Of a stretch of 64,000 nucleotides of DNA, positions 1 through 12,300 are shown piece by piece. Every line of letters begins with the position of its first letter. Position 1 is the stretch's first letter. This DNA is from Cyanophora paradoxa (Eukaryota; Glaucocystophyceae; Cyanophorales; Cyanophoraceae). The notes under the pieces are model-generated. The model did no database searches. It was not told where the DNA came from and was given only the letters and a program-made list of their open reading frames with translations. Location: positions 835,310 to 899,309 of the forward strand of contig QPMI01000017.1 of NCBI GenBank assembly GCA_004431415.1, in the 5' to 3' direction. The position numbers were made by a program, and so were the translations under genes.

Positions 1-507
1 CCAATCCCCGACCCGATCGCCTGTACCCCCTGAGGTTCCACTGCAGATCGTGGAGTTTCTAGAGGCGGCGGCTGTGAGCCCGCGCGTCAACCGGGCCGGG
101 GTACAGGTACGAGCGACAGCTCCGGGCGGGGTACCGCCATCACGGAAGGCCTGAGGGGCCCCGGGTACAGATCCTGGTGCGGCCGAACCTATTGCAGGAG
201 CCGGGGGTACTGGAAGCCCTTCGCCGCTGTCCAGTCGCAACTGTCCGCCCCGCTTCGTTGGCCCTTCACCCCATCCTCGGGGGCAGCTGGCCCGCTCACC
301 GCGCCCGCCGCGCACGCAGGCTTCGTGACGTCACGCGCCGGGCGCCGGCCGCCGGCTCCGCGCCCCCTCGAGGAGCGGCACGGCGGCCCCGCGGCGTGGC
401 ATGCGACCCCAGTGACCACGAGCCTGGGCCGCGGCGTCTGCGCCGCGGGTTCAGCCCGCCGCTGGCTCGCAGCCTGGCTGCATCGGAACGGGCGCCCTCT
501 GTACTGA
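1..507 (+). CDS. Possible 3' end of an unidentified intron-containing gene (partial)
   Basis: I do not recognise this gene. An acceptor-like CTGCAG ends at base 46 and is followed by an open exon reading IVEFLEAAAVSPRVNRAG. A candidate intron then ends in GGGTACAG near base 168, and a second open stretch begins ILVRPNLLQEPGVLEALRR. This exon and intron texture, including the GTAC-containing acceptor, matches better-supported genes in the window. The reading frame after about base 240 is ambiguous, so the stop near base 507 is only one option; another frame stays open to 656. The upstream part lies outside the window. Confidence 0.25.
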
Positions 508-1404
508 AGCGCACTGATGCGGCGCGGTTCTCGCGCTGTAAGCGGTACCCCGATGAGCGGTACCCCGATAGGCCATACCCTTCACGCGCCCCCCCCCCCC
601 CCCCCCCTCCTTCGAGCTCTGGAATACTAATCGAATTCGCAACTGTCTTTTTTTAATATAATGAGTATTTATCAAGAGATCTAGAGCTCACATCGTCACA
701 GGGTGTTCGAATTCGAAGCGAAGTCTCGGTTTAAGTTTGCGATTGCAATTGGGCGTGCGGTTTGGGGCATGCGCAAGAGGCTGGGAGTACCAAGCGGTAT
801 ATATTTCAATGATTCAAACAAAGAAGCTCAAGAGCGCTTATTAATTTGTAGTTATCTGTACATGCATTTGTGCAGCCTGCGAATGCGAAACCTGCACAAT
901 GCAAACGACTCTAGATCTCGGCGACAGTCACGAATTCGATAAGGTGCGAAAAGACACTTGCAACCTGCGTACACTATAGTCTAATTATAAACTGAAGCCG
1001 ATGAAGCGATTTGAGCATGAAGATGTATCGATATTCATATGCATGAATAAAAATCGTCATACGACGCAGACAAGACTCGATCAAGATCAATTGACGCGTT
1101 GCAAAACTAAAGAAATGTTACATAGCAACCGCAATTGCATATAAAGGATACAAAAATCAAATCAGGTATATCGACATCACTATAGATTCCGGTCCCTACG
1201 GACGATAAAAGGTTGAAAGCAGCTACAGCATGTATGTGCGCGGGTTCGATGTTCGAATTCGGGCGGCGCGCCAAAAGACGGGGCGGGCGCACAGACGTCC
1301 GGGTTCCGCGACCACGAGGGTATCTAGATCTTCCAGAAATAGAGCTGCGCAGCTGCAGGGCGCCCGGCCGACGACCGCGAGCCGCGCCGGGCCGCGCGTC
1401 GGGG
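508..1404. other. Intergenic region between the partial gene and the hydrogenase gene
   Basis: No gene can be supported here. A cytosine homopolymer lies at about 590-607. From about 640 to 1250 the base composition becomes AT-rich compared with the genes on either side. The region would hold the 3' flank of the hydrogenase gene, which ends at 1405 on the minus strand. No reductase NADPH-binding motif (GxGTGxAPFR type) was found on the minus strand here, which matters for the apparent truncation of that gene. Confidence 0.5.
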
Positions 1405-3380
1405 CTAGACGGCGAGGTGCTTGAGGAGGCGGCTCTGGAGGACGGAGATCTGGCCGAGGCTCGCCAGCTCGATCGGCTCGGGGGGCGTGTACTGGACGCC
1501 CAGCGAGGGCCGGAACGAGACGCAGAGCCAGCGGGGCCCCTCGCTCGTGGTCATGCGCTTGAGGAAGCCCGTCGTGAGGCCGGTGCGGATGGCCCCGAGC
1601 GGCGTCGCCCACTTGACGACGAGCACGGCGATCTCCATCTTGCCGGGGACCGTCTCCGGCGGGCTGGCCACCGTGTACAGCCGCGGCTTCATCACGGGCA
1701 GCAGGTCCACGAGGTGCGCCAGCGGCGGCTTCGTGCTCGGGAACGAGCGGAAGATGTCGGCGTACGTCGCCGCCTCCTGCACGAGGCACGAGAAGACGTA
1801 GCGGCCGCGCGGCGAGCGGCTCCCGATGGACATCAGCGTCTCCTTCTCCTTGGGGTCCTTGGCGAACTTGGCGACGGCCTTGTAGAAGCGCGCCGTCGGG
1901 CGTCCGAAGACGTCGAGCACGTCGGTGAAGAGCTGGTGGACGCTGGTGCCGGGCGGGATCTTGGGCTTGAGGAGCTTCTTGGGGGCCTTCTTGCCCTCCT
2001 CCGTGAGGGTCAGCTCGACGGTCTGGGCCCCCGTCAGGCCCATGAACTTGAGGAAGCTCGAGACCGCCGCCGGGTCGTTCCGCTGCGCCGCCCCGCCGCG
2101 CCGGCCGCGTCAGCCGGCCGCCGCCGCGGGCTGGCGCGGGGGGGAGCAGCGCAGCGCAGAGCAAGCAGCGGCCGCACCGGGTAGACGCCGACGGCGTCGT
2201 GGGCCGAGTAGCGGATGTTGGCGTCCTTCACGTCGAGCTGCGCGCCCCGCGCCGGTCAGCGCGGTGTGGCGCGGCGTGGCGAAGCGGGCGGGGCGGGGCG
2301 GTGCGCACGAGGAGGTAGAGGGCCTGGCGCGGGTGCTTGGGCGGCGTGATCACTGCGCGCGCGGGGCGTCGGCGTCGGCGTTGTCGGGCGCGACCGACGG
2401 CGCGGGGCCCCGGCGGGCGCACGGGAGTTGTAGGAGAGGCGGATGTACTGGGCGGACGGGTCGGTGGGGATCGGCTTGTAGTCGGGGTGGTTGAGGGCGG
2501 CGTCGCAGAGGGTCGGCTTGCCGTTGAAGGTCGTCGGGCCGGTCTTGACGGTGTAGCAGGCGGGGGGCGGGAGGGCGTCCTCCGGGGGCGAGGGGAGGCG
2601 GAGGACGTCCCAGAGCTCCGTCTGCCAGACGTCGAGGCCCGTCTCGAAGCCGTCGTCCGCCTGATTGTCCCCCACGCCCCGCTCCAGGAAGCGCGAGGCG
2701 CCCAGCTCCTCCAGCCGCATGTCGAACTTGCGCGCCGCCTCGCAGAACTGCTTGTACGCCGAGTCGCCCAGGCCGAAGACCGTGTAGTGCACCGACGCCA
2801 GGAAGTCGAGGGGCAGGTCCGGGCTCGACAGCTCCTCCCACAGCTGCTTGATGTTCTGCGCGCGTGCACACGCGACACGACCCATCAGCCAAGAAAGCGG
2901 CGCGCAGCCTCTCTTTAATCGGATATAAAGTGCAGTGGCTGTGTGGGGCCCCCGCGCACGTCGGGGAAGTCGCCGGTGCCGGCGGTGGAGACGACGACGA
3001 TGAGGAACTTGGTGTCCAGCAGCGAGTCGGCCGAGACGTCGTCCCCCTCAAAGCACTGGCACCGGTCCGCGTCCACCCCGCAGCGGATCAGCTCCTGCCG
3101 CAGGTGCTTCGCCACGTTCTCCGCGTTGCCCGTCTCCGACCCGTACACGATCGTCACCTCCTCGGGGGGCAGCCGCACGCGGATCTTGAAGCCCGACTGC
3201 AGCTTGTGGAAGTCCCCGGCGAGCTTCTTCATGTCCGCCGCCTTGGTCTGCACCCCGGCCGCGCTCCCCGCCGAGTCGTCCTTGCGGCTCGTCACCCCCG
3301 TCCGCGCCGTCGCGCCGCCGCCCTTGTCGTCGTCCCCGTCCTGCTTCTTTCCGACGTAGTACGTGTGCAGCAGCCGGTGC
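1405..3380 (-). other. Third flavodoxin plus CPR-type FAD-binding domain at the hydrogenase C-terminus
   Basis: The flavodoxin part contains IVYGSETGNAENVAKHL, VVSTAGTGDFPD and VFGLGDSAYKQFCEAA, closer to cytochrome P450 reductase/sulfite reductase flavodoxins than the two upstream copies. The FAD part continues through ITPPKHPRQALYLLV, DANIRYSAHDAVGVYP, GTSVHQLFTDVLD, the FAD-contact motif RLYTVAS and GAIRTGLTTGFL. In diflavin reductases an NADPH-binding domain starting with a GPGTG(I/V)APFR motif should follow; here the frame ends in LQSRLLKHLAV and a TAG. Either the reductase is truncated and takes electrons from another carrier, or a downstream exon was missed. Confidence 0.75.
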
Positions 3381-6300
3381 GACTCCTCGCTGCGCCCCCC
3401 CCGAATGGTCAGCGACGGGCCGGGCGTCGCGCGGGAAGGCTCGCGCGGGGGCGTTGGCGCGCGCGCCTGAGGGGCTTCTTGAGGAACTCCTCGTACAGGA
3501 TCTGAACCTGGCGGTTCTTGTGCGACTCGCGCACGACGGAGCGCTCGTCCGTGGTGTACATGTTCGCGTGCCGCTTCTTGATGATCTCCGGGTCCGACGA
3601 GCGCGGCTGCCCGGGGCCCCCGCTGCACCCCCCGTTGCACATCATGATCTCTGCGAGCGCCGCCGTCAGCGCCGCCCCGCGCGGGCCCCGCGCGCCGCGC
3701 CGCGCCCGAGCGAGCGAGGGGCGCGGACCGACGAAGTGGAAGTTGCAGTGCTTGGCGCGGGCCTGCTCGAGGATGCTCTGCACGTTGGCCGTCCCGTGCA
3801 CGACGCAGGCCTTGAGGTCGACGCCGCCCGGCAGCTTCACCGTCGCCTCCTTCACCGTGTTCAGCCCGCGCACCGCCTCGAAGTTCAGGTTCTGCGCGCG
3901 GCGGACGGTCGGCGCAGGGCGGGCGGGCGGGCGGGCGCCGCCGGTCGCGCACGGGGAGGTCGGGGACGGCCTGCCCCGTCTTCTCCTCGTGCTGCTGCTT
4001 CATGAGGGCGTAGCCCGTGCGCAGCGCCGCCTCCATCACGCCCCCCGTGCTGCCGAAGATGACGCCGGCGCCCGAGCCCGAGCCCAGGAAGCTCGAGAAC
4101 TCGGCCTTGTCGCCCTTGCCGTCGAACATGTCCCACCGGATGTCCTTCGCCTTGAAGAGGGCGCCCAGCTCGCGCGTCGTCAGCACGATGTCCGTGTCGG
4201 GCGCGCCGTTGCGCTGCAGCTGCGGCCGCTGCGCCTCGACCTTCTTCACCGTGCACGGCATGAGCGACGCGAGCAGCAGGTCGCCCGTCTTGAGGCCGCT
4301 CTTCTCGGCGAAGAGCGTCTTGATGAGCGCCGAGCTCATCGACATGGGCGACTTGCACGACGAGAGGTGCTTCAGGAGGTCGGGGTACTCCTCCTCCGCC
4401 ATCTGCATCCACCCCGCGCTGCGCGGCCGCCGTCGGCGCCGGCGGCGCCGCGGCGCGACGGGAGCGGCGCGCCGCACCAGCAGCTCGTGAACATGGGGAA
4501 GGGCCCGCCCTTCTTGACGCGCTCGATCAGCTCCGACGCCTCCTCCATGATCGTCACGTCTGCCGCAGAGCGCAGGTCGAAGACTGCTCGGGGAGGCGCG
4601 CGGTCAGCCCAACGCGGCGGGGCAGCGACGGCAGAGGGCCGGGGCGCGCCGTGGTCGAATCCGGCGTAGTGGAGGGCCTGCACGATCTTGCCGACGGAGA
4701 TGGCGCCCGGCTCCATGTCGAACTCCTCCGAGATGGAGACGAAGGTCGAGGGGGCGATCTGGCAGCACACGACCTTGCGCTCCGGCGTGCCCCGCGGCAC
4801 GTCCAGCGCCAGCAGCGTCGTCAGCACCGCGCCCTTCACGCCCGGGTACAGGCTCGACGTCACCGGCGCCTTCTTCACGACGGCCTTGACCTCCTCCGAC
4901 GGCACCGCCGACGTGGCGGACGTGGCCGAGGTGCCTGAGGCGCCCGAGGGCGGCGACGGCGACATGGAGATCGGGCTCGGGAAGCTCGAGTTGGACTCCT
5001 TGCGCGCGCCCATGCCCAGGCCCCCCACGCCGAACCCGCTCATGCCGAGGCCCCCGACGCCGAACCCGGTCCCCTGGCTGCTCACGCTCTGCGGAGACAC
5101 GAGCTTCGACACGCTCATGCCGTTCACGACCGAGTAGGACGACTGGTTCGACACGCTCCCGCCGGGCGTCAGGCGCAACGCGGCCAGCAGCCCGTCCTTC
5201 CACGTCGCCTGCGCGGTACCGGCGGAGTCAGCCGTCGCCCCCATCGGGAGATGGCGCTAACGCCGTCGGTCCCGTCGGGAGATGGCGCGTTTCACGCACC
5301 CACGCCGCCTCCGCGCCGCCGGGCGCCGCCTGGTCGCCCGACCCGCGCTCCACGAGCCGCTTGCAGCCGAGCTCCGCGAGCCGCTCGTCGACCTTCTTGG
5401 CGGCCTCGCAGTACTTCTTGTAGCCCTTGTCGCCCACGCCGAACACGGCGTAGCGCACCCCCTCGAACTCGCTCCCCGCCGACGCCTCCTCCAGCGACTC
5501 CCAGAGCGACTTCATGTTCTGCGCGCACCCGTCAGAGCCGAGCGGCGCGCGGTGCCGGTGGCGGCGCGGGCCTCGGGGAAGTCGCCGGCGCCGGCGGTGC
5601 TGGTGACGAAGACGATGTGGCTCGAGCTCGCGACCGTCTCGGCCGTGCACTCCTCCGCGTCCATCAGCTGCAGGCGCGGGTCGTCAGCGGTCGCCGCGCT
5701 ACACGCGTCGCCGCCCTGGGCACCTTGACGGTGGACGGGCTCATCCCGTTGGCGACGAGCGCGGCGACGGTCTTCTTCGCCAGGCCCTCCGACTTGCCCG
5801 TCTCCGACCCCCACACGACAACCACCTGCAGCGGATGCGCAGTCAGCCGCGCGAGCTGTATTCTCAACGACGACGCCGGTTTCGTTGCGCGTAACGCAAC
5901 GAATAAATAGTTCGGGTTTGCAAATTGGGTCTCTAACGAGAATGGCGCGAAATCCACGCTGAAGTATCTTGGTTTCGATGTAAACTAACAACTAAAATAG
6001 CTCTGTGTAGCGACATTGCCCGCGTTCAACGCTATGGATGATTTGGCTTTAAATCCGGTCGTTATCGAGAGAGGTCAACGCTCTAGATTGGGTTCGTTGT
6101 AACGAAATGCCCGACAAAGTTGCGCGCGACAAAGCACCTCTTTCGGGACAGGGGCTGTGCTCTCGAACGAAGCGGGTTTTGCGGCCGATGTCGGCGCCGT
6201 CGCCGGCACCGGGGACGCGGATGGCGCCGCTGCTGCGGCAGAGGAGCCTGCTGCCGAACGGGGCCCTCCTTGCAAACTCGACAGCAGTCCGTCCTTCCAC

Positions 6301-9300
6301 GTCGCCTGCCGTGGCGCGAAGGCGTAAGACGTCGCCCCCATCGGACGTAAACCGAACGTTTCACGCACCCACGCCGCCTCCGCGCCGCCGGGCGCCGCCT
6401 GGTCGCCCGACCCGCGCTCCACGAGCCGCTTGCAGCCGAGCTCCGCGAGCCGCTCGTCGACCTTCTTGGCGGCCTCGCAGTACTTCTTGTAGCCCTTGTC
6501 GCCCACGCCGAACACGGCGTAGCGCACCCCCTCGAACTCGCTCCCCGCCGACGCCTCCTCCAGCGACTCCCAGAGCGACTTCATGTTCTGCGCGCACCCG
6601 TCAGAGCCGAGCGGCGCGCGGCGCGGGCGGCGGCGCGGGCGGCGGGGCGGGCCTCGGGGAAGTCGCCGGCGCCGGCGGTGCTGGTGACGAAGACGATGTG
6701 GCTCGAGCTCGCGACCGTTTCGGCCGTGCACTCCTCCGCGTCCATCAGCTGCGGGCAGAGCTCGATTCGGGCGACGGCAGGTCATCGGGGCACATCAATG
6801 CACCGTCGCGGTCATTCCAGCTGCATCGATCGCAGCGGCCGTCTTCTTCGCCAGGCCCTCCGACTTGCCCGTTTCTGATCCCCACACGACGAGTACCTAC
6901 GGCGGAAACGCGATGAGCGGCGTTCACGCTCTGCGTTGGCACGTTCTTGGCTGCGTGTAAAGCTATGGAAAACCCGGCTCCTAAATCGGGTCGCTGTGGA
7001 AAGAAATGGGAAAATTCGACAATGTAGATCGGTTCCGATGCAGAAACAAACAACCGAAAACGTTGCCCGGCCGGGTTTGACGGCACGCTCCCACGCAAAT
7101 GGCAAAGGGTACGGACCTCACGCGCGGCGGCGCCGGGCTGGCCCCCGGCGGCAGAGAAGGACACGGATCGCGTCGGGGTGACGCGCGCGAAGGCCGAGTT
7201 GAAGCCCGCCGGCTCCTTGATGGTGGGCAGGGATCCGGTGCCAGAAGACGTCGTGGGGCGGGAAAAGTTCATCGAGCCGGACGAGGATGCCATCTTCGAC
7301 GAGGGCGGCCGCGGCGCCTGCGGCTCGGGCACCAGCGAGATTTCCCACACGGGATCGCCGTCCAGCTCCCCGACATTGGCGATGATGTTGGCGGCCGTCG
7401 CCGGCGTGTGTGCACGCGCATCCCGGTCCAGCTCGGCGACGACCGCCGACCAGGGCGGGTGCAGGTCCTTGCCCTTGAGGGCCTGCTTCTCGGCCGCCGG
7501 CAGGTAGTGCGTGTGCAGCAGCTCGTGCGACTTGTGGCTGAGCGGCTTCCCCAGCTCCGTCTCGTACAGGATCTGCACCTGCCGGTTCTTGTGCGACTCC
7601 CGCAGCACCGACCGCTCGTCCGCGTTGTACAGCGCCGCCGCCCGCTTCTGCAGGATCTCCGGGTCCTGCGAGCGCGGCTGGCCCGCCCCGTTCATGCACC
7701 CTCCCTCGCACATCATGATCTCTGCACGCGCGCGCGGGCCGCGCCGTCAGCGCCGCCCCGCACGGGCCCCGCGCGCCGCGCCGCGCCGCACCGACGAAGT
7801 GGTAGGGGAGCTTGCCGGCCTTGGCGTCGTCGAGGGTGCGGGTGACGTTGGCGGCGCCGTGGACGACGCAGGCCTTGAGCTCGATGTCGCCGGGCAGCCT
7901 GAGGGTCGCCTCCTTGACGCCCTGCAGGCCCCGCACCGCCGTGATGTTCAGGTCCTTCAGGTCGGGGATGCCGCGGGCGCCCTGCGCCTCCTGCGCCTGC
8001 TTGAGGAGCGCGTAGCCCGTGCGCAGCGCCGCCTCCATCACGCCGCCCGTCACCCCGAAGATGGCGCCGGCGCCCGTCCCCGACCCCAGCAGGCTCGCGA
8101 ACTCCGCCGTCTCGCCGCGCCCGTCGAACATGTCCCAGCGCACCCCCTTCGCCTTCAGCAGGGCCCCCAGCTCCTTCGTCGTCAGCACGAAGTCCGTGTC
8201 TTGCACCCCGCCGTGCTTCAGCTGCGGCCGCTGCGCCTCCGTCTTCTTCACCGTGCACGGCATCAGCCCCGTCATCACGACCTCCTCCGGCCGCAGCCCG
8301 CTCCGCGCCGCGAAGACCCCCTTCACCAGCGCCGCGCTCATCGACATCGGCGACTTGCACGTCGAGAGGTTCTTCAGCAGCTCCGGGTAGTCGTCCTCCG
8401 CCATCTGCATCCAGCTCGCGCTGCACCCGGCCGGGGCCCCGTCACGCCCCGCCGCCCCCGCCCCGCCCCGCCAGGCGCCGCTCCGCCGCACCAGCAGCTC
8501 GTGAACATGGGGAAGGGTCCGCCCTTCTTGACGCGCTCGATCAGCTCCGACGCCTCCTCCATGATCGTCACGTCCGACGACGCCCGCAGGTCGAACACTG
8601 CGCCCCGCCGTCGGCCCCGCGCATCGCCGTCGGCCCCGCGCCCCGCGCACCGTGGTCGAAGCCGATGTGGTGCAGCGCCTGCACGATCATCCCCGGCGTG
8701 ACCGACCCCGGCGGCATGTCGAACTCCTCGCACACCGACACGAACACCGACGGCGCGATCTGCCCCGGCCCCGCCGTCGGCCCAAGCCTGCCCCGACCAG
8801 CGCGCCCCGCCCCAGCGGACCTGGCAGCACTGCGTCTTGCGGCCGGGGGCGCCCCGCGGGACGTCCAGCGCCTGCGCCACCGCCAGCACCTCCTTCTTGA
8901 GACCCGGATACGCCTTCGGGGGCCCCGCCGGCACGAGCGCGACCGGCGCCGCAGTCGGCGCCGGCGCCGCGTGGCCGTTGCCGTTCGCGTGGCCGTTGCC
9001 GCCCCCGTGCGCGTCGAGCTCGGCGACGACCGCCGACCAGGGCGGGTGCAGGTCCTTGCCCTTGAGGGCCTGCTTCTCGGCCGCCGGCAGGTAGTGCGTG
9101 TGCAGCAGCTCGTGCGACTTGTGGCTGAGCGGCTTCCCCAGCTCCGTCTCGTACAGGATCTGCACCTGCCGGTTCTTGTGCGACTCCCGCAGCACCGACC
9201 GCTCGTCCGCGCTGTACAGCGCCGCCGCCCGCTTCTGCAGGATCTCCGGGTCCTGCGAGCGCGGCTGGCCCGCCCCGTTCATGCACCCTCCCTCGCACAT

Positions 9301-12300
9301 CATGATCTCTGCGCGCGCGCGCGGGCCGCGCCGTCAGCGCCGCCCCGCACGGGCCCCGCGCGCCGCGCCGCGCCGCACCGACGAAGTGGTAGGGGAGCTT
9401 GCCGGCCTTGGCGTCGTCGAGGGTGCGGGTGACGTTGGCGGCGCCGTGGACGACGCAGGCCTTGAGCTCGATGTCGCCGGGCAGCCTGAGGGTCGCCTCC
9501 TTGACGCCCTGCAGGCCCCGCACCGCCGTGATGTTCAGGTCCTTCAGGTCGGGGATGCCGCGGGCGCCCTGCGCCTCCTGCGCCTGCTTGAGGAGCGCGT
9601 AGCCCGTGCGCAGCGCCGCCTCCATCACGCCGCCCGTCACCCCGAAGATGGCGCCGGCGCCCGTCCCCGACCCCAGCAGGCTCGCGAACTCCGCCGTCTC
9701 CCCGCGCCCGTCGAACATGTCCCAGCGCACCCCCTTCGCCTTCAGCAGCGCCCCCAGCTCCTTCGTCGTCAGCACGAAGTCCGTGTCTTGCACCCCGCCG
9801 TGCTTCAGCTGCGGCCGCTGCGCCTCCGTCTTCTTCACCGTGCACGGCATCAGCCCCGTCATCACGACCTCCTCCGGCCGCAGCCCGCTCCGCGCCGCGA
9901 AGACCCCCTTCACCAGCGCCGCGCTCATCGACATCGGCGACTTGCACGTCGAGAGGTTCTTCAGCAGCTCCGGGTAGTCGTCCTCCGCCATCTGCATCCA
10001 GCTCGCGCTGCACCCGGCCGGGGCCCCGTCACGCCCCGCCGCCCCCGCCCCGCCCCGCCAGGCGCCGCTCCGCCGCACCAGCAGCTCGTGAACATGGGGA
10101 AGGGCCCGCCCTTCTTGACGCGCTCGATCAGCTCCGACGCCTCCTCCATGATCGTCACGTCCGACGAGGCCCGCAGGTCGAACACTGCGCCCCGCCGTCG
10201 GCCCCGCGCACCGCCGTCGGCCCCGCGCCCCGCGCACCGTGGTCGAAGCCGATGTGGTGCAGCGCCTGCACGATCATCCCCGGCGTGACCGACCCCGGCG
10301 GCATGTCGAACTCCTCGCACACCGACACGAACACCGACGGCGCGATCTGCCCCGGCCCCGCCGTCGGCCCAAGCCTGCCCCGACCAGCGCGCCCCGCCCC
10401 AGCGGACCTGGCAGCACTGCGTCTTGCGGCCGGGGGCGCCCCGCGGGACGTCCAGCGCCTGCGCCACCGCCAGCACCTCCTTCTTGAGGCCCGGATACGC
10501 CTTCGGGGGCCCCGCCGGCACGAGCGCGAGCGGCGCCGCTGCCGGTGCCGGCGCCGCGTGGCCGTTGCCGTTCGCGTGGCCGTTGCCGCCCCCGTGCGCG
10601 TCGAGCTCGGCGACGACTGCCGACCAGGGCGGGTGCAGGTCCTTGCCCTTGAGGGCCTGCTTCTCGGCCGCCGGCAGGTAGTGCGTGTGCAGCAGCTCGT
10701 GCGACTTGTGGCTGAGCGGCTTCCCCAGCTCCGTCTCGTACAGGATCTGCACCTGCCGGTTCTTGTGCGACTCCCGCAGCACCGACCGCTCGTCCGCGTT
10801 GTACAGCGCCGCCGCCCGCTTCTGCAGGATCTCCGGGTCCTGCGAGCGCGGCTGGCCCGCCCCGTTCATGCACCCTCCCTCGCACATCATGATCTCTGCG
10901 CGCGCGCGCGAGCCGCGCCGTCAGCGCCGCCCCGCACGGGCCCCGCGCGCCGCGCCGCGCCGCACCGACGAAGTGGTAGGGGAGCTTGCCGGCCTTGGCG
11001 TCGTCGAGGGTGCGGGTGACGTTGGCGGCGCCGTGGACGACGCAGGCCTTGAGCTCGATGTCGCCGGGCAGCCGGAGGGTCGCCTCCTTGACGCCCTGCA
11101 GGCCCCGCACCGCCGTGATGTTCAGGTCCTTCAGGTCGGGGATGCCGCGGGCGCCCTGCGCCTCCTGCGCCTGCTTGAGGAGCGCGTAGCCCGTGCGCAG
11201 CGCCGCCTCCATCACGCCGCCCGTCACCCCGAAGATGGCGCCGGCGCCCGTCCCCGACCCCAGCAGGCTCGCGAACTCCGCCGTCTCCCCGCGCCCGTCG
11301 AACATGTCCCAGCGCACCCCCTTCGCCTTCAGCAGCGCCCCCAGCTCCTTCGTCGTCAGCACGAAGTCCGTGTCTTGCACCCCGCCGTGCTTCAGCTGCG
11401 GCCGCTGCGCCTCCGTCTTCTTCACCGTGCACGGCATCAGCCCCGTCATCACGACCTCCTCCGGCCGCAGCCCGCTCCGCGCCGCGAAGACCCCCTTCAC
11501 CAGCGCCGCGCTCATCGACATCGGCGACTTGCACGTCGAGAGGTTCTTCAGCAGCTCCGGGTAGTCGTCCTCCGCCATCTGCATCCAGCTCGCGCTGCAC
11601 CCGGCCGGGGCCCCGTCAGGCCCCGCCGCACCGCCCCGCCCCGCCAGGCCCCGCCCCGCCGCACCAGCAGCTCGTGAACATGGGGAAGGGCCCGCCCTTC
11701 TTGACGCGCTCGATCAGCTCCGACGCCTCCTCCATGATCGTCACGTCCGACGAGGCCCGCAGGTCGAACACTGCGCCCCGCCGTCGGCCCCGCGCCCCGC
11801 CGTCGGCCCCGCGCCCCGCGCACCGTGGTCGAAGCCGATGTGGTGCAGCGCCTGCACGATCATCCCTGGCGTGACCGACCCCGGCGGCATGTCGAACTCC
11901 TCGCACACCGACACGAACACCGACGGCGCGATCTGCCCCGGCCCCGCCGTCGGCCCAAGCCTGCCCCGACCGGCGCGCCCCGCCCCAGCGGACCTGGCAG
12001 CACTGCGTCTTGCGGCCGGGGGCGCCCCGCGGGACGTCCAGCGCCTGCGCCACCGCCAGCACCTCCTTCTTGAGGCCCGGATACGCCTTCGGGGGCCCCG
12101 CCGGCACGAGCGCGAGCGGCGCCGCAGTCGGCGCCGGCGCCGCGTGGCCGTTGCCGTTCGCGTGGCCGTTGCCGCCCCCGTGCGCGTCGAGCTCGGCGAC
12201 GACCGCCGACCAGGGCGGGTGCAGGTCCTTGCCCTTGAGGGCCTGCTTCTCGGCCGCCGGCAGGTAGTGCGTGTGCAGCAGCTCGTGCGACTTGTGGCTG

